Positions 48,509 through 58,262 are shown, numbered from the stretch's first letter. The stretch: 64,000 nucleotides of DNA from Caldibacillus thermoamylovorans (GCF_000751775.1 NZ_CCRF01000079.1:1-64000), one strand, 5' to 3'. Notes: generated by a model not told the origin, from the sequence alone. Translations and numbers: made by a program.

Positions 48509-48695
48509 CAAAACCCCTCCATTTATCTTATTAAATATTCACCCAATCATAACCTTTTGATTAAATCAATTATATCCTTTCTTTCTATATCAAATTTAAT
48601 TCTAAATTCAATAAAAGTCAATTTTCATTTTTCTTTTTTTCAGTCAGCTTTGAGTTAAATTCCTCTTGGATCCAGCCACTTTATCCCTACTCGAT

Positions 48696-49409
48696 TCACT
48701 TCACTAAAATCTGATGAAATAAGTGTCCACATTTATCCTGAAAAATTTGTTCCAAAGAAGAATCATAAGCAACTAGACAACAGGTAGCCGGTCCCGAAGA
48801 TTTATCCAAATCGACGTCACAATTGATTTGATGATTAGGGAATTCATAGTTAAGCAGGACTCGAAGTTCATGCAAAATTCCTTTTGATCCGACAGGTAAA
48901 AGAACGACATCCTGCAATTGGCATAGTTCCTGAAATAACGAAAGAGACAGTACTTCATGTTCCCGCTCCAAAACTTCATTTCCGACTAAAGGAGAGCCGA
49001 TTACCGCCAATTTCATATTGTCTACAGAAAGAATGGTGTCATGAGCTAATCGGTCTTTTTTCCCCATCACAATAATACCAATTGCTGATTGAACGAGAGA
49101 AAAATTACTCTCTGTACTACCTGTAATGGGAATATCTGCTAAACCGAGTTCTTCCAAGCCCCTCTCTATACCTTTCATGAGCGACGGCCAGACATCATCC
49201 CCGGAAAAATTATGAAGCACGACAGCTAACGGTGTTCCTCCAGCTGCCATACATTCCATCACAGCTACACGGAACCCGTAATAAGAAACAACTTCATAGG
49301 GTGTCTGAACGATATCATGCGCCTTTAATCCGATGCCTCCGCTATTATCAGCAGCAATCACAAGAGACTTCTTGTCATTTAACGGAATTTCTGTAATATC
49401 TCTTTTCAT
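48696..49409 (-). CDS. cblS: Alpha-ribazole kinase CblS
   Basis: Protein of 237 residues with the fold of AIR synthase/ThiL-type ATP enzymes (AADNSGGIGLKAHD, VAVMECMAAGGTPLAVVLHN, ITGSTESNF). Next to cblT and cobS in a cobalamin operon it matches CblS, which phosphorylates salvaged alpha-ribazole to alpha-ribazole-5'-phosphate and so bypasses CobT. It is the last gene of the operon. Confidence 0.85.
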   Translation of the reverse strand: MKRDITEIPLNDKKSLVIAADNSGGIGLKAHDIVQTPYEVVSYYGFRVAVMECMAAGGTPLAVVLHNFSGDDVWPSLMKGIERGLEELGLADIPITGSTESNFSLVQSAIGIIVMGKKDRLAHDTILSVDNMKLAVIGSPLVGNEVLEREHEVLSLSLFQELCQLQDVVLLPVGSKGILHELRVLLNYEFPNHQINCDVDLDKSSGPATCCLVAYDSSLEQIFQDKCGHLFHQILVK

Positions 49410-49421
49410 CGCTGTTCTCCT

Positions 49422-49901
49422 TTATACATGCAATCGTTTTGCAAAATACGTTGATAAACTTGGTGTCAGAAGTATGGCTAAGATTGTATTTAATAGGGAA
49501 CCGATACACAATGACGGAATCATCCCGACGTAAAATCCGGTGCCAATGATAAAAAGGAATGGGAGGCTGGCTAAAAAAGTATTTCCCACAACAAATAACA
49601 CACCGCCCAACACCCGTTTTCCCTTTTGATAAAAATAACCAAATACCCAAACAAGAACAGCCATTTCAACAGCGATTAACACATGAAACGGACCCAGTGG
49701 CATCCCGCCAATCAATGCCGATAACAGATGACCAAAAAAAGCAATACATCCCCCGGCACGCCCGCCTAAAACGACTGCCCCGATAAGCGCGGGAACCATA
49801 TCCAATGCAACACTGGCAATGACGGCCGGAATTTTGATGGAAGCACCGACAACAGCCAATGCTAAAAAGATACCGAACAAACTGATTTTCTTCGCATTCA
49901 T
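49422..49901 (-). CDS. cblT: Alpha-ribazole transporter CblT (ECF S component-like)
   Basis: Membrane protein of 159 residues with five to six hydrophobic segments and the N-terminal ISLFGIFLALAVVGASIKIP typical of ECF-type substrate-specificity subunits. CblT takes up alpha-ribazole for CblS. It overlaps the adenosyltransferase gene by ATGA and lies 12 bases before cblS. Confidence 0.85.
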   Translation of the reverse strand: MNAKKISLFGIFLALAVVGASIKIPAVIASVALDMVPALIGAVVLGGRAGGCIAFFGHLLSALIGGMPLGPFHVLIAVEMAVLVWVFGYFYQKGKRVLGGVLFVVGNTFLASLPFLFIIGTGFYVGMIPSLCIGSLLNTILAILLTPSLSTYFAKRLHV

Positions 49902-50485
49902 TCCGTCTGCTCCTTCCTCTTTCCATTTCGAAAAACACGGGCGCTCCGAACATATTCAACATCATTTACTTCGAGCCGAAAATTGACTAATCTTGCGGCT
50001 ACGAAAAAATAATCAGACAATCGATTTAAAAATTTCAATGGGTAAGGTGTTATTACTGAGTGTTCCTTCATTAATTTGACGACGAATCTTTCTGCTCTTC
50101 TTGTCACCGTCCGGGCAATATGTAATGTTGCTGCTGCACTCGTTCCTCCGGGCAAAATAAACCGTTCAATTTCAGGCAATTCTTCATTGATTTGATCAAT
50201 CCGGTTTTCTAAATAGATTATCGCTTCTTCGGTTAATTTCGGTTCCCGTTTCTTTGTTACATTTGCCAAATCCCCACCACAATCAAATAACTCATGTTGA
50301 ATTTTTTCCAAATCTTCCAGTAGATCCTGAAATAAAACCGGATCCAGTTCTGTCATTGCTTTGCCGACAAAACAATTCGCCTCATCAACCGTTCCGTAAG
50401 CTTCCACCCGAATATTATCTTTATCTACTCGACCGCCAATGATACTGGTTTGTCCTTGATCCCCCGTACGTGTATAAATTCGCAC
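49898..50485 (-). CDS. PduO-type ATP:cob(I)alamin adenosyltransferase
   Basis: Enzyme of 195 residues that adds the 5'-deoxyadenosyl group to cob(I)inamide or cob(I)alamin. The ATP site TRTGDQGQTSIIGG is near residue 6, and the conserved helix pair with FILPGGTSAAATLHIARTVTRRAER is near residue 120. GTG at 50485 is preferred because GAGGAG then lies nine bases upstream; ATG at 50494 abuts that site. Confidence 0.9.
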   Translation of the reverse strand: MRIYTRTGDQGQTSIIGGRVDKDNIRVEAYGTVDEANCFVGKAMTELDPVLFQDLLEDLEKIQHELFDCGGDLANVTKKREPKLTEEAIIYLENRIDQINEELPEIERFILPGGTSAAATLHIARTVTRRAERFVVKLMKEHSVITPYPLKFLNRLSDYFFVAARLVNFRLEVNDVEYVRSARVFRNGKRKEQTE

Positions 50486-50501
50486 TTCACCCATCTCCTC
50501 T

Positions 50502-50927
50502 TTATTTGATTTGGATATTTATGCCATACCAAATGACATCAACCCGGTCACAAATTTTTGCCGTATCTTGAAAAATTCTTCCTGTGACATCCCGCCATAG
50601 TCGTTCTTCATGACTTGCCGGAACAATCCCTTTTGAAATATCGGAACCAATGAGAATCATCGTTTGATCCCCATCTAAGCAGCTCCATTCCGTTAATTTA
50701 CCCAGCCATTTTTCCCGAACAGCTTTTTCATCACAAGCAATGAGCCAGTCCTTAACATATTGCTCAATTCCGCTCACAATCCAATATTCAGTTGCAGGCA
50801 GGAGGGAATCCGGTATCTGTTCGCCGGCATAACCGGAAACCCAAGTACTATTTTGATCATTGATAGGATAAGTTTTCCTTACCCAATTCGATTTTCCGTT
50901 AAAAGCACCACCCGTAACAAAGTGCAT
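50502..50927 (-). CDS. CobU-like cobinamide kinase paralogue lacking the guanylylation motif
   Basis: Protein of 141 residues with a P-loop-like start (VTGGAFNGKSNWV) and the end region AKICDRVDVIWYGINIQIK, as in CobU/CobP ends. It lacks the RIDRHKKDR-type stretch with the guanylated histidine that the full CobU at 51891-52475 has. It may keep only nucleotide binding or kinase function. Two CobU-like genes in one operon are found in several Bacillaceae as far as I recall. Its role is unproven. Confidence 0.65.
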   Translation of the reverse strand: MHFVTGGAFNGKSNWVRKTYPINDQNSTWVSGYAGEQIPDSLLPATEYWIVSGIEQYVKDWLIACDEKAVREKWLGKLTEWSCLDGDQTMILIGSDISKGIVPASHEERLWRDVTGRIFQDTAKICDRVDVIWYGINIQIK

Positions 50928-51032
50928 TGGTCCTCCCTCCTATATCAATCACGTTCTGTGAAATGATTTTATCGCCACTATTCCAATCGCAAACTTCCTT
51001 TAAGTTGGGAAATTCCACTTTAACTAACGGCT

Positions 51033-51824
51033 TCAGGCCAAACCAACATAGGGTAACAACCACAGGATTAGCCATAATAACGTTTCCCCTCCTTCAACAG
51101 CTGCCCCCAGCACGTCACCGGTTATCCCGCCAAACCAGCGAATTATCTTCTTTCTTGCAATCAGTATGAATAAACTCGACCCTATAATGAATGAAGCCAG
51201 CCCCCAAAAGGATTCAGGCCAAATGAACAAAATCATTCCGAGCAATACGATAAGATAAACGGGATACAGCCAAAGAGTCCCTTTTGATGCAGCCTGTTGA
51301 AACATGGCCCCAAGACCATCCGCTTTTGCTGATTTGACTTTAATCAACAAGACGCCCATCATTATTTTTCCAAAAAGTGGTATCAATAAAATAAGCGGGT
51401 AAGTCCAAAGTGACATCCGGGAAATCGTTTCATAGATAAATAGAAATCGGGCACTTAATAAGACAAGCACTGAGAGAACGCCAAAAGCACCGATTCGTGA
51501 ATCTTTCATAATCTCTAATCGTTTTTCCGGGTTACGAAACGAGAAATAACTGTCACTGACATCCATCCAGCCATCAAGATGCAAACCACCGGTCACAATG
51601 ATCCAGGATAACCAGAGAAAAAATGCTACGGCAACAGTTGATAACGGCGTCCATTCCAGAAGAGCAAATGTAATAAACATATAGATAATCCCTTGTAAAA
51701 TGCCTAATATCGGGAAAACGCGAATCGCTCGTTCCATATGCTCCCGATCCATCGGTACTTCATAAGGAACCGGAATACTTGTAAAAAATTGAATACACAT
51801 GATCAGTGCCTTAATCGTCTTCAT
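51033..51824 (-). CDS. cobS: Adenosylcobinamide-GDP ribazoletransferase CobS
   Basis: Membrane enzyme of 263 residues joining AdoCbi-GDP with alpha-ribazole or its phosphate to give (phospho)cobalamin. The N-terminal CIQFFTSIPVP and GGLHLDGWMDVSDSYFS, with the metal-binding acidic residues near residue 80, are diagnostic. Several hydrophobic helices place it in the membrane. Confidence 0.94.
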   Translation of the reverse strand: MKTIKALIMCIQFFTSIPVPYEVPMDREHMERAIRVFPILGILQGIIYMFITFALLEWTPLSTVAVAFFLWLSWIIVTGGLHLDGWMDVSDSYFSFRNPEKRLEIMKDSRIGAFGVLSVLVLLSARFLFIYETISRMSLWTYPLILLIPLFGKIMMGVLLIKVKSAKADGLGAMFQQAASKGTLWLYPVYLIVLLGMILFIWPESFWGLASFIIGSSLFILIARKKIIRWFGGITGDVLGAAVEGGETLLWLILWLLPYVGLA

Positions 51825-51890
51825 GGTGGTTCTCCCATGTTAAGACAATGTTTTTCACCTTTTCCCAATCAAGGATGTTCATGACACCCT

Positions 51891-52475
51891 TCATCTTTCC
51901 TCGCCTTCTTTCATAAAAATCGGAATCCCGGCTTCTATAAGAATAGCTTGATATGCATTTGTCACAATTTGCCGGTGCAAAAGACCGAGTATCCTGCTGT
52001 AAGCAAGCACAAGTTCATTATTGGCTAACGGTTCATGTAACACTTCATTACTGACAATAATTAATTTATTGACATGGGAACGGATTCTGTCAATCCCATA
52101 CCACATCTTATCAAACAAGTCATCATGAAATTGAGCGGCTTTCCAGTCGTCCGAAGCAAAGAAAAACTCATTATTAAGCCAAGTCGTCAAACAATCAAGT
52201 AAAACAATATCCTCTTGACGAAAATGGTAGGCTAAATCACCGACAGATACCGGTTTCTCCCATGTCCGCCAAGGCAAGCCTCCTTTGGTCCGATCCTTTT
52301 TGTGACGGTCAATCCTTTTTTCCATTTCTGAATCTGTTGCCTGCATCGTGGCAATATAATGCAGTGTCCCGGTTGGTGATTGTTGCCAACATGTTGCAGC
52401 GGTTTTTTCGGCAAAACGGCTTTTTCCGCTCCGAACTCCGCCTGTTATAAAGATGATTGATGAATCGCTCGCCAT
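51891..52475 (-). CDS. cobU: Adenosylcobinamide kinase/guanylyltransferase CobU
   Basis: Bifunctional enzyme of 194 residues that phosphorylates adenosylcobinamide and then transfers GMP. The P-loop FITGGVRSGKSRFAEK is near residue 8, the guanylated histidine in RIDRHKKDRT near residue 56, and the Walker B-like DCLTTWLNNEF near residue 100. It overlaps cobD by 31 bases. Confidence 0.94.
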   Translation of the reverse strand: MASDSSIIFITGGVRSGKSRFAEKTAATCWQQSPTGTLHYIATMQATDSEMEKRIDRHKKDRTKGGLPWRTWEKPVSVGDLAYHFRQEDIVLLDCLTTWLNNEFFFASDDWKAAQFHDDLFDKMWYGIDRIRSHVNKLIIVSNEVLHEPLANNELVLAYSRILGLLHRQIVTNAYQAILIEAGIPIFMKEGEER

Positions 52476-53530
52476 TTTTCCATCACCTCAAGCAGGATAT
52501 CGTTCTCTTTTTCACTGCGTATGGCAAAACGCAACCACTTGCCTTCTATTCCCGGGAAATTATATGTATGTCTCGGAACAATTCCCTCTTTTAATAAAAA
52601 TTGGAAGAAAGTAGATTGATCCTCCATGCTTGGATCTCTTAGCAAATAAAAATTGACCGCCGATGGAAGAAAATCAAACCGGTGTTTTCGAAAATTACGA
52701 AACAGTCTTTCCCGCTCTTTTCTTACAAATAGTCTTGTTTGTTCAACATAATGTTTTTCATCAAGGCATCGTTCGCCCGCTTTTAAGGCTATCCCGTTCA
52801 CGCTCCAATGGGATTGCTGATTTTGGAGGGATTGAACGATTTCCGCATCAGCCATCATATAACCTAATCTTACCCCCGGTATGGCATACATCTTTGTCAT
52901 TGACCGAATCAAGATCAAATTCGGAAACTGATTTAACAAAGGAACGAGTGATTGATATGCATCAACAAAATCATAAAAGGCTTCATCAACAATCAAATAA
53001 CATTTCTTCTCGGAACAGATCGTCAATATCTGTTCAATCACTTGTTTTTCAAAATAAATTCCGGTTGGATTATTCGGGTTACAAAGAAATAAAGCGTCTT
53101 GATCAGTCAGTGCTTCAGATAGATGAGGCACATCAATTTTTCCGTTATGATCGATAAAAAAATAAGAAATCGAACATTCATTTACCCGGCATGTCTGTTC
53201 ATATTCCGAAAAGGATGGTTCAATAATCATAACTCGTTTTCCTGTAAGCCATTTTCCAATCAGCGAAATGATTTCCGCCCCACCATTGCCTATGATTACT
53301 TGGTCTTTATGCAGCCCTTCCTGTTCAGCAAGCCTTGTTCTTAAAGATGTTGCTTTTGGATCAGGATAGTAAATAATTTCTTGAAAAAAATCATCCCAAT
53401 CTTCCCGAAGCGACTTCGGTGGACCAAGGGGATTAATATTTGCACTAAAATCATATATCTGTGCCGGTTGCCGGATTCCTGCCGCTTTATATAAATAATG
53501 CGGATTGGAACCATGTGTTGGCCAATTCAA
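52445..53530 (-). CDS. cobD: L-threonine-O-3-phosphate decarboxylase CobD
   Basis: PLP enzyme of 361 residues that makes aminopropanol phosphate for CbiB. The N-terminal region is NPHYLYKAAG...DFSANINPLGPP, the PLP lysine is in RSMTKMYAIPGVRLGYMM near residue 215, and the aspartate in IVDEAFYDF near residue 182. TTG at 53530 is chosen with GGAGGTG six bases upstream; the further upstream codon lies within that site. It overlaps cbiB by 44 bases. No L-threonine kinase gene is in the operon. Confidence 0.92.
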   Translation of the reverse strand: MNWPTHGSNPHYLYKAAGIRQPAQIYDFSANINPLGPPKSLREDWDDFFQEIIYYPDPKATSLRTRLAEQEGLHKDQVIIGNGGAEIISLIGKWLTGKRVMIIEPSFSEYEQTCRVNECSISYFFIDHNGKIDVPHLSEALTDQDALFLCNPNNPTGIYFEKQVIEQILTICSEKKCYLIVDEAFYDFVDAYQSLVPLLNQFPNLILIRSMTKMYAIPGVRLGYMMADAEIVQSLQNQQSHWSVNGIALKAGERCLDEKHYVEQTRLFVRKERERLFRNFRKHRFDFLPSAVNFYLLRDPSMEDQSTFFQFLLKEGIVPRHTYNFPGIEGKWLRFAIRSEKENDILLEVMEKWRAIHQSSL

Positions 53531-54470
53531 TGAAAACACCTCCAACCCATAATAGTATTAAAAACGCAAGGGAAGTTCTTTTTAAAATTTTTATCGTTTC
53601 AATAATATCGTTACTTGTTAGTGGACGAAGCGGGTTCCCTATGAGCGCACGCCGGGAAACAACACCTTTATATGTATTCCGTCCGCCGAGTTGCACGCCA
53701 AGAAGTGCCGCAGCCGCTGCTTCACACCATCCACTATTCGGACTTGGATGGTTTCCGGCATCCCGAAATAAAAGTTGCCATGCTTCTTTTTTACTCCCTT
53801 GCAAAGTTTTATTGACCAATATCATAAGCATTCCGGTTAATCGGGCCGGAATCCAATTCATCAGATCATCAAGTTTGGCTGAAGCAAACCCAAACTCATG
53901 GTAGCGATCATTTTTATACCCAACCATTGAATCACATGTATTAACAGCACGATAAACAAAAGCAAGCGGGGCACCCCCAACAAAAGCCCAAAACATCGGT
54001 GCTGTTACCCCATCACTAGTATTTTCTGCGACCGTTTCCACCGCACCCCGGGTAATTTCACGTTCATCCAACTGATTCGTATCCCGGCCGACAATATAGG
54101 AAAGTTTTTTCCGTGCTTCATCCAATTGATGATCTTGTAACGGCCGGTACACTTCTAAAGCCGCATCTTGTAATCCTTTTTGAGCAATTGTTGTTGAGAT
54201 TAAAACAGCTTCCATCAAAACTCCCGCCACGATATGGATGCGGTAGGCAATAAAGGTAATACAGGATGTAACAAGAAGCACAAGAAATAGAATAAGAACC
54301 ACCATTGCGAAACCTTTCCATTTCCGGGCCTTACCTCGGTTCCAATGTTTATCCAACAAGGAAATGAGCGAGCCCATCCATTTGACCGGATGCGGCCAGC
54401 TAGGTGGATCACCGACGATACGATCAATAATATAAGCGAGTGTGATTGCAGATACATGCTGGATAATCAT
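53487..54470 (-). CDS. cbiB: Adenosylcobinamide-phosphate synthase CbiB
   Basis: Integral membrane enzyme of 327 residues that attaches aminopropanol phosphate to adenosylcobyric acid. The family phrases AYIIDRIVGDPPSWPHPV at residue 12 and ETVAENTSDGVTAPMFW near residue 147 are present. It overlaps the BtuD-CbiZ gene by ATGA and cobD by 44 bases. Confidence 0.94.
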   Translation of the reverse strand: MIIQHVSAITLAYIIDRIVGDPPSWPHPVKWMGSLISLLDKHWNRGKARKWKGFAMVVLILFLVLLVTSCITFIAYRIHIVAGVLMEAVLISTTIAQKGLQDAALEVYRPLQDHQLDEARKKLSYIVGRDTNQLDEREITRGAVETVAENTSDGVTAPMFWAFVGGAPLAFVYRAVNTCDSMVGYKNDRYHEFGFASAKLDDLMNWIPARLTGMLMILVNKTLQGSKKEAWQLLFRDAGNHPSPNSGWCEAAAAALLGVQLGGRNTYKGVVSRRALIGNPLRPLTSNDIIETIKILKRTSLAFLILLWVGGVFIELANTWFQSALFI

Positions 54471-55945
54471 AGGTCGGGACTCCGTTTTAAGCTCTTTTGG
54501 ATTGCTTCAAGTGTACACTCATATACACCTTTTCCAATCAACTTTCCGAGGGGGGTAATCGTCCCGGCAAACTCTTGGTATTTTCCCTTTTGTGTCGCGG
54601 CAATTAAAATACTGTCGGTTGAGGTCCCGGTCGCAATGGTTCCTGTCTCTTGGTCGGGAATTTGCAATTCAGCCAGCGCCTTTACCTTTGCTTCTGTTGC
54701 CGTTATGATGGATTGGATAAATGCCTCTTCAGATAATCTGCCATTGACAATGATCCACGTATTGATTGTTCCCGGTCGATAAACAAAAGGATGTTCGACA
54801 CTTCTCGATACATCCACTGCATTGCCGACCCCGGCTGTGACAACCACTAGTATGGAAAAGTCCTTGTCGAGGTATTGTTTGTATTGAACATTTTCCATCT
54901 TCACCGCCGTCATCATCCCAACCGTATTTGACGGGTCCAAACCTTCTTCCACAACAAAACGTTTTAATTCTTCACGATAGTTTCTTGAATGATATGATTT
55001 ATCAACATACCGATTGATAAAAGTATTGTACCATCCAATACCGGAGCCAATAACGCCGGAGGACATTGTTTTTAACATCATAGGGGATTGGAGCAAAATG
55101 TAGTCATCGAAAACACCGACATGATTCTCCGTTACTTCTTCCGTCCCACCATTTTCTAAAGCATCATCCGGCAGTAAAACCATCAACGGGGCCGGCACTT
55201 TAGGATGCTGGTGCATTTCAATTTTCGTTTTAAACACTTGTTGAATCGTATTTTCCGTCAAAACATCTTTTGGTGTATCGTTTTTGATGACCTTTCCGTC
55301 TTCCAAGAGCAATATACGGTCACAATACAGGCCGGCTAAATTAATATCGTGAAAAATCGAAATAATCGTCAACCCTTTTTCCCTCGTCCACTTGTGCAAT
55401 AAATCCAATAAATCCTTTTGGTAGGATAAATCCAAATGATTTGTCGGTTCATCCAACAGCAAAATTTCCGGTTCTTGAGCAAGTGCTTGTGCCAAAAAAA
55501 CCCGCTGTTTTTCTCCGCCAGATAAAAACTCAAGTGATTGCTCTTGAAATTTTTCAATACCGGTCCATTGCATCACTTCCTGAACCACTTCTTCATCTTT
55601 TTGACTCCATGTTTGAAATAAGCCTTTTTTATGCGCATATCTGCCAAGTGCGACCGTCTCCTTGACCGTATAAGAAAAAGCCTGTGAAGAATGTTGCGAC
55701 AGAACAGCAATAACTTGGGCAAGCTCTTTTGCTGAAAATGATTGGATAGATCGGTCCCCAACAAAAATACTTCCTTTTAAAAATGGCAAAACTCCACTGA
55801 TCATTTTTAATAATGTCGTTTTCCCACTGCCATTTGGACCTAATATCCCGAAAAATTCTCCCTGTTCAACAGTAAATGAAACATCTGTTAAAACAGGTTC
55901 GCCACTATACCCGCCGAATAGATTTTCAACCTTTATGGACGTCAT
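54467..55945 (-). CDS. Corrinoid ABC transporter ATPase fused to CbiZ amidohydrolase
   Basis: Fusion protein of 492 residues. Residues 1-255 are a BtuD-type ATPase: Walker A GPNGSGKTTL near residue 37, signature LSGGEKQRVFLAQAL near residue 139, Walker B ILLLDEPTNHLDL near residue 160. Residues about 275-490 are a CbiZ domain, which removes the nucleotide loop from imported cobamides such as pseudocobalamin to give cobyric acid. The fusion couples uptake with remodelling. It lies between btuC and cbiB with ATGA overlaps on both sides. Confidence 0.93.
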   Translation of the reverse strand: MTSIKVENLFGGYSGEPVLTDVSFTVEQGEFFGILGPNGSGKTTLLKMISGVLPFLKGSIFVGDRSIQSFSAKELAQVIAVLSQHSSQAFSYTVKETVALGRYAHKKGLFQTWSQKDEEVVQEVMQWTGIEKFQEQSLEFLSGGEKQRVFLAQALAQEPEILLLDEPTNHLDLSYQKDLLDLLHKWTREKGLTIISIFHDINLAGLYCDRILLLEDGKVIKNDTPKDVLTENTIQQVFKTKIEMHQHPKVPAPLMVLLPDDALENGGTEEVTENHVGVFDDYILLQSPMMLKTMSSGVIGSGIGWYNTFINRYVDKSYHSRNYREELKRFVVEEGLDPSNTVGMMTAVKMENVQYKQYLDKDFSILVVVTAGVGNAVDVSRSVEHPFVYRPGTINTWIIVNGRLSEEAFIQSIITATEAKVKALAELQIPDQETGTIATGTSTDSILIAATQKGKYQEFAGTITPLGKLIGKGVYECTLEAIQKSLKRSPDL

Positions 55946-57000
55946 CTTTCCCCTCCTTTCCTTTTGTTTCGGATTAAAATGGCAGCAAATACCGGAGCGC
56001 CGATTAAAGATGTAATCACACCAATGGGAAGCTCTGTCGGTGAAATGACGGTTCTTGCCGTAAGATCCGCTAATATTAAAAAAGCACTTCCGGTTAACAT
56101 CGATAATGGTAATAAATGCTTATGATCAGGTCCCCACAGTAATCTTGTTAAATGGGGGATGACTAAACCAACAAAACCAATTGTTCCCGATACCGCAACA
56201 GCTGCCCCGGTTAAAATTGAGCCCGCTGTTAATACAAGCATTTTCCGCCTTTTTACATTTACCCCTAAATGCTGCGCCCTCTCTTCACCAAAGGACATCG
56301 CATTTAGTTCATTTCCATTCATAAGTAATAGAAACGAGCCGATAAGAAAAAACGGTAAAATAATCTGAATATATTCCCAACCTCTCATCGAAACGCTTCC
56401 CATTAGCCAGCTGACAATTTGCCGAAGTTCATCCCCTGTCAAAGCAATCATCAAGGATATAAAAGCACTTAAAAAGGAGCTAAAAATCACACCTGTTAAA
56501 ATAATCGTTTCGACTTTCATTGAGCGATCAATTCTTTTTGCAAAAATAAGGACAGCAATAATGGTTATTAGGGCAAATAAAATACTTAGAAACGGCAGCG
56601 TATATGAACCGATGACAGGGATAGTGATATGCAAAAAGATAGTCAAAACAGCACCAACCGAAGCCCCGGATGAAACACCGAGCGTGTAAGGATCAGCTAA
56701 CGGGTTTTTTAATAACCCTTGAAAGGCGGCTCCTGCAATGGCCAAGGACGCACCAACCAATCCCGCTAAAACGACACGGGGAAAGCGAATATTCCAAACG
56801 ATTGTTGTATACATCGGATCGACATTTACATGCGATATATTAAAAAGACGTGATCCGATAATTTTGACAATATCACCAATCGGAACCGTTACAGTACCGA
56901 TTGAAATACCGATGAGAATGGCAGCAACCAAAAGGATGGATGCTGCCATATACGCAAAAGGTTTCTTATTGGAAAATTTCCGGATAAACTGCTTTTGCAA
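55942..57000 (-). CDS. btuC: Corrinoid ABC transporter permease BtuC
   Basis: FecCD-family permease of 352 residues with about ten membrane segments and phrases such as RFPRVVLAGLVGASLAIAGAAFQGLLKNPLADP near residue 68. Start TTG at 57000 has AGAGG close upstream, inside the 3' end of btuF (35-base overlap), so translation is coupled. It works with the BtuD-CbiZ fusion and BtuF. Confidence 0.92.
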   Translation of the reverse strand: MQKQFIRKFSNKKPFAYMAASILLVAAILIGISIGTVTVPIGDIVKIIGSRLFNISHVNVDPMYTTIVWNIRFPRVVLAGLVGASLAIAGAAFQGLLKNPLADPYTLGVSSGASVGAVLTIFLHITIPVIGSYTLPFLSILFALITIIAVLIFAKRIDRSMKVETIILTGVIFSSFLSAFISLMIALTGDELRQIVSWLMGSVSMRGWEYIQIILPFFLIGSFLLLMNGNELNAMSFGEERAQHLGVNVKRRKMLVLTAGSILTGAAVAVSGTIGFVGLVIPHLTRLLWGPDHKHLLPLSMLTGSAFLILADLTARTVISPTELPIGVITSLIGAPVFAAILIRNKRKGGER

Positions 57001-57931
57001 TTTCCTCTACCCCTTCAGCGAGACGTGGACCTGAACGAGTGACCATATCGGAATTAACATCGACTACTTGGGAATTTTTTACAGCTTTCACTTGTTCCCA
57101 TCCTTCTCGACTGAGCACTTGTTCAACTGCCCCTTCCGTATAGGATCCGTAAGTAGTTATGATGACATCCGGATTGGCGGCAATGATCGCTTCCGGTTCA
57201 ATTTTTGGCCATCCTTCTTCAGTCACCACATTTTCTGCTTGAATGATCTGCAGCATTTCATCCATAAATGTATTTTTCCCTGCGGCGTAAATATCAGGGG
57301 CAGATATTTCAATATATACTTTCTTCTTATCTTGAATCTTTGCAGTTTTTTCACGAATTTTTTCAATTTTCGTCTTCATGTCATCAATAAGTGATTGTGC
57401 TTTAGCTTGTTCCCCTGTCGCTTTCCCAATCATTTTAATAGAATCATAGACGTCTTCAAAGTTTTCCGCATCATTCACAACAAGAACGGTTATGCCCGCA
57501 TCTCGCAACTGTTGTAATCCGGCTTCAGAATTGTGAGCACCTGATGCATGTGCAAGCACTAAATCAGGTTTTAAGGAAATAATCTTTTCTACATTGAAAT
57601 CCATAGAGCCAATTTTTTCTTTTTCTAATGCTTCTTCGGGATAATTATCAAAATCGGATACGCCGACAATTTCATCACCAAGTCCCAACGCAAAGGCAAT
57701 CTCTGTATTGCTCGGAATTAAGGAAACAATTCTCTCCGGTTTTTTATCAATGACCACTTCCTGATCGACGGCATCTTTAATCTTAACCGGGAAGGCGGCT
57801 GTTGTACTTTCTGCTTGTTCTGTTTTAGTATTATCTCCGTTTTGATTTGTTTTCGAGTCATCCTTTGCCCCGCACCCGGCAAGTAATCCGAATGTAAGCA
57901 ACAGGATTAGAAATATGTATCTTTTTTTCAA
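56966..57931 (-). CDS. btuF: Corrinoid-binding lipoprotein BtuF
   Basis: Substrate-binding lipoprotein of 321 residues. A signal peptide has lipobox GLLAGC near residue 20, followed by a D/N/T-rich linker. The family III binding fold shows KPERIVSLIPSNTEIAFALG near residue 64. The start is TTG at 57931 with GGAGAG seven bases upstream. It is the first gene after the cobalamin riboswitch, so a corrinoid substrate is nearly certain. Confidence 0.93.
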   Translation of the reverse strand: MKKRYIFLILLLTFGLLAGCGAKDDSKTNQNGDNTKTEQAESTTAAFPVKIKDAVDQEVVIDKKPERIVSLIPSNTEIAFALGLGDEIVGVSDFDNYPEEALEKEKIGSMDFNVEKIISLKPDLVLAHASGAHNSEAGLQQLRDAGITVLVVNDAENFEDVYDSIKMIGKATGEQAKAQSLIDDMKTKIEKIREKTAKIQDKKKVYIEISAPDIYAAGKNTFMDEMLQIIQAENVVTEEGWPKIEPEAIIAANPDVIITTYGSYTEGAVEQVLSREGWEQVKAVKNSQVVDVNSDMVTRSGPRLAEGVEEIAKAVYPEIFQ

Positions 57932-58011
57932 GGTGAATCTCTCCTCTATTTTGATAAACTAACTATCGATAAAATTCGATTGGTTTCGGCTTAAAAATGA
58001 CCCTCATTAAA

Positions 58012-58043
58012 AGACAAAAAAACATCCTATCAATTCGAGGATG
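58012..58043 (-). terminator. Expression-platform terminator of the cobalamin riboswitch
   Basis: On the minus strand CATCCT...AGGATG is followed by seven T residues, between the aptamer and btuF. Confidence 0.85.
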
Positions 58044-58087
58044 CAATGAACAACTATATTGCACACCTCCCTATCCGCGTAGGTTTT

Positions 58088-58262
58088 TTGGTGCAAAAGA
58101 ATAGGCAGGTCTCCTGGCTCATGTTCATCACTCTCTTATGCCGCCTTCCCATTCCGATGACAGTGGCTTGTATATAAGAGAGCTCCCATTTACAGTGGCG
58201 GGACCGCGTTGGATTTTCACCAACTTCCCTATTAAGTCTTTAAAAAAGACACCTAATCCTTT
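58088..58262 (-). ncRNA. Cobalamin (B12) riboswitch
   Basis: On the minus strand the sequence includes GGGAAGTTGGTGAAAATCC, then AACGCGGTCCCGCCACTGTAA (58186-58206, the B12-box region), GGAAGGC and finally GGAGACCTGCCTATTC. This is the standard order of the AdoCbl riboswitch core. It controls the whole eleven-gene operon down to cblS. Confidence 0.96.
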
